Shown piece by piece: positions 49,287 through 60,836 of a stretch of 64,000 nt of DNA. The translations under genes were made by a program, and so were the position numbers. The stretch covers positions 11,919,289 to 11,983,288 of the forward strand of contig NC_045146.1 in assembly GCF_008831285.2 (NCBI RefSeq), given 5' to 3'. The notes under the pieces were generated by a model. That model had not been told where the DNA came from. It was given only the letters and a program-made list of their open reading frames with translations, and searched no databases. Position 1 is the first letter of the stretch; each line of letters opens with the position of its first letter. The stretch comes from Nymphaea colorata. Its lineage: Eukaryota; Streptophyta; Magnoliopsida; Nymphaeales; Nymphaeaceae.

Positions 49287-52200
49287 TTTATGGCTTATTT
49301 TATACTGAGTGCTATATTTAAGCATTTCAACAGCAAAGTTTTTTTTTTGTTCTTTTTCTTTGTGTTTATAGTTTATTGCAATCCAAAAATAAAAGCTATT
49401 ATTGTAAGGAATGAAGCTAGGAATTGCAACGATCAAATTTTTTGTCTACATAATTTTTGTGTGTGCTAGTATGCTTAGGTGTAAACTTCAACATTTTGTT
49501 GTTTTGAAAGGTCATATTTTAATTTATGTTTAGGTAAATTTGGAAGGTCTTGAAAAATGTTTTTCATATATTTTACCTTTTGCATCAAATAGAGTTAATT
49601 TTATCTTACAAAAAATTATCCTGTCATCAAACAGAACCTCAAATTAGAAGAGGAGAAATTTCATTTTATAAATTTTTTTAGAAAAATTTATAACGTTAAA
49701 TTCTTCCATATTATAAAGGGCTTTAAAGGTCAAAAATATTATTTTAGATGGTAAACCATATAAAAGGACAAAAACGGAATTAAGGAAAACAACTTATCGT
49801 GAAAGAGTAAAGGTACCCTTTGTGGTAAAGACGGTATAAACCGGCCACACCGCTGAACCCCAATCTATGGGACAACATAGGAAGTTAAAAGGGGCTTTGC
49901 TGAAAATTTGTATAGTATAGAGACTATTTCAGAATAACACGTAAAAGCTGTCGTGCAAAGGGAACATTATTTATTATTTGTCAAAAAGCTGAGACTGTTT
50001 ACAGACGGTTGGGCAGCTCTGTCTCCCGCCTTTTGAGTGGGGACCACATCAAAGGATCGCTTTTTTGACAGGGACGTGGGCCCCGCCGGCGGGAATCTGA
50101 AAATCGGGCCCCTCCCTAAATTTTCACGCCCAAAGCCCCTAGTCTTCTCAAAAAGGACATTCTTATGAAGGAGTGTCTGCTTTGGCGTTATTTCTGAATA
50201 CATGGTTAGGTTTGGAATTTTTCTTATATATCTAAAACTTTCCGGAGCGGGTTGTATGTCATGGCCTGCGCGGGTGGCCGTGAAAGTCCGCTCCATACCA
50301 ATACTGTCAAGGCTTGTTGTATTGAATGACAATTGACAATTGGGAAGGGCGCGCTTTCATACACTAAGCAGGTTGGGCTTGGGTTGCCGCCAAAAGCTTT
50401 GTTATAGTCTGATCCCGACTTTGTCGAGTCTTGGGTTAATGCTCGGGCTTAGATGAGCTTTGTCTAGGTGTTGCTCGGGCTTAGATGAGCTCTGAGCCGC
50501 TAACACCCTACTGCCATGTTCAACGAGGATAACGTAGCATGACATTATCACAAATCTCAAAGTGCATTACGATAGGATCATTGTTTAAGTGGTTTCCTGT
50601 AATTAAGTCCAAATGTTGCTAAGGTAAACAATTGAAATGAGCAGGATCATACAAATCCTGTTCATTACTTTTGTTTTCTTTAACCATCTAAATTAATTTA
50701 TTTGCAAAATAAAATCAGAGAATGCAAGAAGAACAACGCAAATAGAGTTTTAACTTGGGCAGGTTTGCAGCGTCCTACTCACTATAGTAAAAGCTGACTT
50801 TCTCTCTCTCTCTCTCTCTCTCTTTTTTCTCTGTCTTCATTGTAAGTGGCTTTTTGCCGCATATATACCGATACATATTTTGAGCCTTAGATATTTACTT
50901 GTGATAAAGATTTGCTCATTTACGCACATCTGTTTCTACAATTCTTGTCTTGGAACTTTTTTTGCCTGCGTATCTTCTTCCCCACTAGTCACTTTTAGTG
51001 AGCCAGAGGAACATTTCACTGACCAAGTAAGAGCTGAAGCCTCTTACTAAATGTAGTAAAAAAGAGTCTTGGCCCCGCCCATTGACACAAGCGGGGTTGA
51101 CGCTCATGTAATTCAAACTAGTGACCAGCACCATATTAGTCCTGCCCAAAACAGCATGGCAAACCCTTTCGGGGCCTCAATATGCCGCCTTCACCACCGT
51201 GACATCCTCGGCAAACCGCACAAAGAACATTGCTCCTTTGAGAAGGCCCTCTTCTTTCTCTTTGAGGCATGGAGAATGGAGCATGCCGCTGAACCGCAGT
51301 AATCGGGACTGGTCTGAGGTTTTTATGATTTTAATGTACATCCCAGACTTTAGCTGATTGGAACTAATTTGTTAACACGTTCATTTGCGAGTATGATAAA
51401 AATATGGATACCATTCCCTAGACCTGTCTGAGAATTGCAGTCACCTTGATTCATTTCAGGAGAGTCGGCTTCTCATCCGTGTACCATAACTTGAAGAGTT
51501 ACAAACCACACAAAATTGCATCTGAATCCAATACAGGCCGGGTTCCGGGTTCTAGCTTAAGTGCTTTTAACACTCGTGTATCGTGTTCAATTGTAAGTTC
51601 GTAACACGAGCAATGCACATATTTTATCGAGGCCATCAAATAAGAGAGTCTTCATTTGTGACCGACCTTGTGTTCTTGAACTGCACTCACTCGTAAGAAA
51701 GCACACTCTACTGTTACTTTGATTAACGCCACGCCTGGCAGACCACGCTGGCCAACAGTTTTCCGGCCGGTGACTGGCCGGAAACAGTTAGGCCTTGTGC
51801 ACGTGTAAGTGTGCGTGTTTAGGTGCTTCAACATAAACATCAAACAAACTACATGCCGAAAAAAGAATGAAGTAGGTTGGCCCGATGCTCCCCTGATCTA
51901 TTCCGGGTCGGTTGTTGGCCAAAGAATTGATGGGGAGCAAACTGGCCTTTCATTTTCTCTTCTCGCGGTGCATTTTCAGCAAAACTTTCTCATCCAATCT
52001 TTCCCATATAAAACAATGAGGCAAAAAAACTGCACCGCATAACAATTGAAACACCACCCGTTAGAGGTAAAAAGTTATTTCGTTAGGTGGGAACCCCTTT
52101 TCTCCGCATTGAGCCTATAACTTTGGAAGTGGATTCGACTTCGCCCTAGAAGTTTGAAGAGCGTAGAACGTAGATTTCACTCTTCTAGTTAAGCTGATGT

Positions 52201-54640
52201 GCTCACCAACCAACCTATTTGATGTATGTTCCATTTAATGGCAGTAAAGTTTTTAAACTTCATTTCATGCTCAACATTTTATTGGCAGTTTTAAACTTCT
52301 CTAACGTATAATGACCATGTCGATACCTTTCACAAACTTTGAGATCGAGAAAACCTTTTTTTGTCTGAATATATAAAAAGAGTTTAACAAATCAATGCTT
52401 AGGCTTTCATTGGTGTAGATCACATTCACATGGTTATAATTGTTGAAAGCCGACATTAGAATTTGATTTACTTTGATATCGCAATTGAAGTTATTTTTGC
52501 AATTCTACTGTTAAGGATGTTTTGTTTTTGTTAATTTATTCTCAGTAACATTGTTGGCGACTGCGATGTGACTGTTCACCATCTGATATTAATGAATTGA
52601 TTGTCACCCTTATATCCTTCCCAAAGTGTGACGAAACTGGTAGGAGTCGGTGAAACCCCAACTTGCATTTTTCTCTTTTTCTTTTCTGTTCCCCGACCTG
52701 TTTTGGTAATTTCATTGTTTACAGTAAAAAAAAAATATTGCCGAGAGGAGTGTAGCTTGTTGCATGACATTGACGGATGTTTTTGTCTGCAGTATTTTGT
52801 GGGCAGTAGCAATTAACTTTATTCTTATTGGAAAGCATGTGAAGCCCACAAGTTCCAAAAAAGAAAGAGCTGCTGCCATGTCCCTGCCAATGATTCTAAA
52901 GAATTTCCCATTTATAAATCGAGAATAAACTTACTTGTTCTTGTTCTTTCGTCATCTTTAAATTAAATTTTCCCAACCTATAGTTTTTAGGCACACCCTT
53001 TCTCAGCTAAGGATAAAAGATGGCCAGCTACAAAACTAAAAGTGGCCGGCCAGAACATAAAACTGTAGCTGATTCCACTGCTGCTGTAAATCTTGGCAGA
53101 GAGTGTAGAACCTCGTGAAAAGGGCTCCATTTCCTTTAAAAACATTCAAAAAGTTGGCTGCAGGTGCAAATCTCCTAGCAATAGTGAAATTTTCCTTCAA
53201 ATAAGACTTTATACATATTATAAAATTTTGAGACATAAAAGCAAGCAGAAATAGCACCAAACAATATAAAGCAGGAAGTCATAATCTTCCAAGGTTATGC
53301 CCCTTTTACAATCTTTATGTAAATCTCATGAAATATTCTTAGATTGCGTTTCGAAAAAGTTGACAAGATTTTACTTCGTTTAGAAGAAAGGATAAGGGAA
53401 AATAACATTGAAGGGCATCTTTTATCATTTAAATAATAAAAAAAGTAGTTTCGCTTTTTAAATACGTGTGCTAAATCTGGGTTCAGATTCAACCTGCCTA
53501 TGACTTATGAGGCATTGACACCAGTGCAGACGCAACTCACCTTTAGAAGGTTTTTGCAACCGATCTGATTATGACCAGACTTTCAATGAATAGCTCTCCA
53601 GCATCTGGATCGTCTGCTTCTTTCAACTCTAAAACTAAAAGGTTGCATATTCTAATCCGAGATGGATCAGGTCCATACGGAATTTCCTGCACCATTTCGA
53701 CTCGAAACAGAAGCTTAGTTGCAGATCCAGACGGGTGGGTTCAGAAGATTATTTCAGTTTATATTATCCTAAATGCATTTACAACTTATCATTGATTCAT
53801 GAGGTATTCGGACCATTGCTTTGCATATCCCTGTATCCAATCATATTTATTTTAGTTCTCCATCTATATATGATTAATCTTTCCTTGGATACAATTGATA
53901 AGCAATTGAAGTTTTTGACTCTTCTTATCTTCGATGATCGTCTCTTCTCTTGCATACTTTCTTTGTTAATTTATCGTTAGTTAGTGTAATCATGCAAGGT
54001 TTTAGGGCAACTTAGGGGCTCGTTCGGATCAATGCAAGATGAGGCCACACCAAATCACGGGCGAAACCAGAGAATTATTCAAAAAAGCTTTCAACTTTAC
54101 ACTGTTGAGTTGATGACCGTCGGTAAAATAGGTCAAGGATTAGGACCCTCAATCCAAGGCGGATCTTTCCCGTCGCAGAGACAAACTAAAAGGCAGAGGA
54201 GAAATCACCTTAGGATTTACTTTACAGGTGTAAAAGGGTTAACTGAATATAAAGGAAAATAGGTTCAAATCGGACCAGTTGTAGGCTTACAGCCAATAAG
54301 ATACGTCCAATAGCTTCGGATCTTAAAATTGAGATGACCCGAGAATCACATCGGTTTGAAGTTCAAATTTATACTAAGAGTCGATACCAAAGGCCCAAAC
54401 TGCATGGCGGATCATAATTCAATTAGCACTTGGATCGTTTCTTTCCAGTCCACTTGCTGTAGGAAGGCCCCTTATAGTTCGGGTCTATTCAAACAGATCC
54501 AGGATCAAATTCTGGGTCCTGCATTGGAAGAATTGGGATGCGGTAGTTCTGGTCCAGGACGGAAGTGGACAGGCGGAGGGGGACAACGGACAAGTAACGG
54601 TAAAGCGGCGGGCTCTGCCACTGAAGCCAGCCTATGGAAG
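49287..54640. other. Intergenic, with an unassigned GC-rich patch at about 51060-51310
   Basis: Mostly AT-rich. The patch at about 51060-51310 is GC-richer and open over much of its length in more than one frame (including the minus strand, with one stop); I recognise no family. A short direct repeat (TGCTCGGGCTTAGATGAGCT) occurs near 50443 and 50472. The last few hundred bases before 54640 are the likely promoter of the LIN-like gene. Confidence 0.45.
50799..50822. repeat. (TC)n microsatellite
   Basis: About twelve uninterrupted TC units in intergenic DNA. Confidence 0.9.
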
Positions 54641-55410
54641 AGCGCGGTCGTCTGATCCCAACCCTTCTGGCTTATCTTCCGGCTCTTCGCCTTGTCCCTC
54701 TCTCCCTCCTCTCCTTCGTCTTCATCCGATCCTTTTTCGTCGTCTCCTTGGCGGAAAGAGAATCCTCTGGAAACCTTAAGTTCAAAAAATGGCGCCAGAC
54801 CAGCCATTTCTTATTCTCGTTCTTGTTTCGCTCGCTCTCCCCCTCGACACCTCTCCTTGGATTTGCTCTCATTGTGTTGCGGTTGAAGCCAGGATTTCTC
54901 GACGAGATCCCAGAGAGAGACAGCAATCTCGTCTTTCGATCGTGGAAACTATAGATTTCTCCTGCTTCGCTGGCGGTGGATAGTTGCGGCTTCTGTTTAC
55001 CTTTTTGATCGAGCGGTATGTTGTTACCAGAATTTCTTTTATTGCACATCCTGGATTTCTATCTGGATTGCTCCTTATGTTGTCGAAATAGTCGAGCTTT
55101 TTTCTTTTTCCCCCAGAAACGAGATTAAGATCATATGTGAGAGAGAACCTTCCTCTCCGTTGTATAATTGAAACAATTTCTGCTTTCAGCTGAAATGATG
55201 AATTTTGTGCTTTGTTCCGCATTTTTAGCCTCTTTTTTCCTCACTTAATTCGTAGTTTATGAAGTTAAGACATTTCCTCTCTAATTGTGCAGGAACAAGG
55301 ATAATTTCATCTAGGAGAAGGAAAGGTGGCAAAGTAAGGAGCTTTTCCTGAATTTTTTTAGTTTCAAACTCTTGGTTTGAGGGTTGCAATTGATATTCTG
55401 TCTTGAATAG
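54641..55410 (+). other. Probable 5' UTR/leader of the LIN-like gene
   Basis: A pyrimidine-rich, GC-richer block (about 54650-55015) ends at a good donor (GAGCG|GTATGTTG), and a short stretch after TTGTGCAG (about 55292) runs to a second GTAAGG-type donor near 55334. This fits one or two noncoding leader exons before the ATG at 55411. Inferred from splice signals and composition only. Confidence 0.45.
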
Positions 55411-58400
55411 ATGAGTCCTGGAGAGAGAGGACCAGTGCCTCTGTCTGAGCTTCTTGCAAAGGAAGGATATGGACGGAAACAAATGGTTAAATCAGAAGCT
55501 CATCACGGTCTGGAAAGGGCCAGCCAGCTGGCATGTTTCAGCGATGAACAGATATGCTGCAATTCTGAACCTCATCATGGGAGTGACATAGAAAGAAACA
55601 AGCTTTATGAGCACAGTTCTGGCAAGAGAGAGAGATTTAGCGATCAAAGGATGCACCTTTCGAAGGAGAAAGCGGGTTCGACATATAAGTCTCGTAATTA
55701 TTTGCTGAATGGCGAGACACCTAAACGTGTTTATAGGAGTGCTTCACTGGAGAATTGGAAATATAGATCTGGAGATTATAGCAAATATCCGGCAAATGAT
55801 AGTTTTGAAGAAGAGAATTCAGATACTTGTTGGAAAAGCGGAAGTTTAAGCAATGAACCGTTGATTCACCATAAAGTTGATGGGTATATCAAGCGCAAGT
55901 CTTGGATATGTTCTCAGGATAAAGCAATTGGTCCAAGAAAAAGTAACATGGATATCAAAGGCAAGACTTGGATATGTTCTCAGGATAAACCAGAGAGTCC
56001 AAGAAAAATCTATGACAAATTTAGAGTGAAGTCTCAGGCGAAGGTACCGAAGAGCATAAGAAGACAAAGTTTACTTGCGGAAAAAAAAATTGACAACGAC
56101 CTTGAGTTTATCGATGGGGGAATAGTCTGCACGAAAGCACGAGACATGACGTCCGTAATTCTGTGCTAACTAACAATAGGTTTAAGGATATCAGTGATAG
56201 AGGGAAACATTTAAAATCTGAAAAATCATTCCCTGGATATAGTCACGAACTTGAAAGTGTTGAGCGGAGGCCCTTGGTTGATCAAGATGCTCTTCAGGCA
56301 GTGGTTTTGGTTATTAGTGGTTATATCAGTCAGTTCATGAGAGACGAGTCTTTCAGGAAAACACTTGGTCTTCACTGTCATTCCTGTATCGGTTTCGACC
56401 ACCAAAGTAAATACGGTGATGACGACTTTGTGGTCAACATGAAAAGGGCAATAGTTTGTGTCGAAAATGTTGCAGACGGTTCCACAAACGCTGATGAGTT
56501 AAAAAGAACCAAATTTCAGCTCTGTGCCATTGCAGATCTAAACTCTGATGATTTTAAGTATGGGTTCACTTGTGGTATTCCCAATTCGTGTTTGGCAGCA
56601 TGTGCTCATCTCTATCTTGGCATTCTTGCGAAGATTCAAAGGAAGGACAAAGCTGCTGTGAAGCACATTCTTCAAGTTTTCAGTAGTGCACCTTTTCAAG
56701 CTCGGTCACTTCTATTATCTGAGTTGTGGGAATATCTTTTCCTTCCTCACCTTTTATACCTAAGAGTATGGTACAGTCAAGAAGTGGATTTTGTAGACAA
56801 TGACTCAAATGGATCAGGCAAAATAAAATTTATCGACAAGGTTTACAACAAACTGCTGGACAACGGCACTTATCAGCTCGCAGTTTATTACAGAGAGTGG
56901 CTGAGTGACAGAGCTGAAGCTCCTGCAATTCTTTCTGTTGGTATCCCTTTCGGGTTGGCCTATGGCAATTTGAATCAAGAGTCACACGATACTTCCACAG
57001 CTGAGGAACAGCTAAGAATTAATGGTGCTTGCTCTTTACAGCCAACAATTACAAAAGGCCTGTAAGTGTATCCTCAATGCTATGTAATTTTCCATGAGGA
57101 CCACTCAGCTTGGTACCGAGCCACAATGTGCTTCACTTTGCTGTCTTGTTTTAAACTAATCATCCTGCTGCAAATTACAAACAGCCATTAGGAACTTTGG
57201 TTCTTAGGACTTCATTGCTATCTGACCTGAGAAAATGCTTACCTCTGCATATCCCTTCTCTGTCACTCTGCGGGGATATTTGTATCTTTCCTTGATCCTT
57301 CCTGCTCTGTAACCAGTAGAACTGTTGTTTCATTTCTTCCCAGTGATGTGCTTGTTTTGTGTATATCTTTTTCTATAGAAGCCCATCTGAATTGCAAAGT
57401 TATTGAATTCAAAAGAGCAGTATTGTTGGCGATATAAAATCTACATTACCAGGACACGTATATCTGCCATGCATGTTTTACACAAAGCACAAGTATCTCT
57501 TTGTTCAAGGAATATTTTCTTTTGTTACACCCAAGGAATTCTTGTCTTACTTGTAATTTGTATTGGCAGGTTTGATGCTGTGTTTGGATATTCTTCTAAA
57601 ACTAACTTTTCTGATGAAGTAATCCATGGAAACGGGAAGTGTAGCTTTGATTCTTGCACTAGAAGCTTTAGCTGCATCATTGACAGGAATGATCAAGCTG
57701 ATAACCAATCACAGGTGGTGCTAGATGGTGGGGGACAAGTCACATTGAAAGAATCATTGAATGTACCAGCCAAGCAAGTAAGCCTCTTACTTTCAACTTA
57801 TGTGATAAGAAATTAAACTCTACTTTGGAACTTTGTAACTATTACATCATTTTTTTATAATATGTTCTTAAAAAATGAAAAGCAAAAAAACAACAAATAG
57901 ATATAGGAAAAAAGGATAAGAAAGAAGAAAAAAGGGCTTACAATGGACTTATTGAGTCCAATGGTGCAGGAATGCGGCTATGATGCTATCACTAATATTT
58001 TTTATTTTTTAGGTAACTAAGCATCATTTTGGTAGAACTGTTTGGGCTTAGTGTACTGATGGCTTGCTTTCTAAAGTATATATAACCGACTTGAGTATGG
58101 GCTGCAGCCGAAAATGCAGTAGTTACAAATTATTGCAATGGTACAACTAACTTTATATTTTTAAAAAGGATGTTGTTAGCAATGAAAATTTTCTTTCCAA
58201 GTTAAGTGTAATTGATTTTAATGCTTTTTCAATTTGTTTTAATGATGTATGGAACTCTGGATTGCTAAAACTGAACAAACATGGCCAGTTACCAGCAGCT
58301 GATGAATCCTGGGAACTGCCAAAGGCAGTTTCTGCAGCTTCAAAAGAACTGATGGAAAATCAGAATGTTCAAGATGGGGATGCTGTTTCGGAGAAGGCCT

Positions 58401-60764
58401 TGCTACTTCCAGTGTCGCATGGTCTGAGTAGTGATCTTGCTCTGAAAAAGCTAGCTGAAACTGCATTTAAGTTGGACATGTCAGAAACTTTTAACTGTTC
58501 ACTATCCGAAATGGATGTGATGATGAATAATTTAGTTGCTGAGGTATGTTCAATTTGAATCACGGTGGTCTTTCTGAGGCTTTTTTGTTCAAGGTTTATA
58601 AATAAATGAGAATATTATATTGCTTGATATGCAGGGTGATGGAACAAGTAGAGCGATCAGAAAGGGATCCACATCCAGAACTATGGAATCACTATATAAA
58701 AGGTATAAACCAGATGCGAATCCAGAAAAATTTTCTGGAGGGGACTCTTTTGCAGAATTCTATATCCAAAGGGGCACTCATGTATATAACAAAGCAAATA
58801 TTTGAAAACATTAATGTGAAAATAAAGAAACATTGACGGGCTGATGTGGGCAACTACCCACACCATCCCATATGTGGCTCCGCCACTGGTGTAAACCTCT
58901 TTGGGATTTTTCGAATGTTTTTCCTTCAATATGCCATCAGTATCTCTGGGTTTTTCATATATTTTTTCCTCAAATTGACGCTGATAAATGCTTTTGATCA
59001 TGTGACCTCCAGTGTGGAATTGAACAGAGCTGGCTTTCTGTCAAGTATGCCTAAAGATTTTGTATGTCCTCTTACAGCTCAGCTCTTTGATGAACCTGTT
59101 ACTCTAGAAACTGGGCATACCTTTGAGCGCCATGCAATTGCTGAATGGTTTGAACAGGGAAACAAAAGGTGCCCTGTTACTGGACGAATACTTCATTCTT
59201 TAGCTGTTCCAAGTACCAATTTTATTTTGAAGCACATGATTGAATTGTGGAAGGCTAAAAATTGGAAGCACCCATTGGCATGTTGTAACGAACCATCAAA
59301 GGATATGATTAAACATGTTGGTTGTTCAGATGAATCAGCATTAACTTTGTTAGACCAGCTTGTCAGTGGTCCCAATGCACAAGAAAATGAAGATAATATA
59401 AAGCATCTTATTTCTCTTGGAGGCTTAGAATATCTGATTCAGAGATTTGAAGTTGGGAATTTAGAGGAAAAAGTTATGGTGGTCTCATTATTTATTAGTT
59501 GTATTAAGGCTGATGGAAGTTGCAGAAATCACATAGCTGCCAAGGTCAACAAAGCTTGTCTTCTTGAGCTTCTCCATGCAAATAGATCGCACTTCAGAAA
59601 AGAGATGGTCTTCTTGCTCATAGAACTAATTTGCCTTAACAGGTATATTTTTTAAGTCACAGGTTTCTTTCTCATCGATTCCTTCCTATGTTTGGTGGTT
59701 TAATTTTCCAAACAGAATTAGGAACTGGCGATTCAAGTATTTTAAAACATCAACTGTCTACTATGAATATTTTGGTACCTCAAGTTAGCATCAATTTTGG
59801 TAGGATTGCATATGTAGGACACATTTTTGGGTGATGCCACATAGGTATGGGTGCAGGGATAACAATGACATTGAAGGCTAACAACAAGTTGTTTAGACTT
59901 TGGAGGTTAGAATGTACAAAAGTCTTGTCATTCAAATTGCCAGGTTCGGATTTGGGTAAGATCTAGGCTTGGTTCTTCCCTTCTTAGATAAGTTGAGTCT
60001 AGCCCAGTGTTGAATACGTCCTACTCTAAAGACTGCAACAGAAGCAACCAAGCTGCACACAAGCTCAGATTGCCTGTAACCTGCACTGTGTTGCATCGAC
60101 AAATGGTAAGTTTCTAAATTAATTTGAGGCAATGTGGACATCAAGACACCTTTTATATACTATCTTCTTATGTGGTGATTTTTCTATTGGTTACTATTTC
60201 ATGAATGCCAGGGTACACTAGCATGTGGTGTGGTAATTTGTTGCTTGCTTATGAGTTGCGAAAGGAAATCAGCTTGCTAGTTATATGTTGTTGTTTTCCT
60301 AGCCTCATTTTCTTACATTTTGTATCTTAGTTTCTCTCTCTTTATATATATATATATATATAGTCACAAAAAACACATCTTTTTTAAATGTACATAAAAC
60401 ATGAGAAATAAGTCAGCCATTCAAAACTAGGAAAAAAAATGCTTTTAAAAAAAAAAAAAAACGCCAAAACGAAAAAGGAGAAAGAAACACGTTTTTCCCC
60501 TTTTTCATTTGAGGCATTTTTTTCATGTTTTTAATGCCAACTACTTGTTTTCATTTTCTAATTTTTATTTATTGCTTATTTACTCATCTTTTGATGTTTT
60601 TGTTATTAATTCGTCACTTAAATTTATTTTTTTCCTAATGTTTAGGATTTTTAAAATTTTAAAAATTTACCATATTTTCCCTTTTTTTTAAGCTCGCCGT
60701 TTTATACCTGAGAAAAACCATGCCGTAACTGCCGTTTAAAATACAATAACGTTTTTTGTGACTT

Positions 60765-60836
<72 letters not shown>

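Noticed and set aside
56125..56179. Tiny intron as an explanation for the frame change in the LIN-like gene
   Set aside because: The ACTAACAATAG acceptor is attractive, but donors giving the right phase would make a 29-nt intron, below plant minimum size, and the 55-nt option leads straight to a stop.
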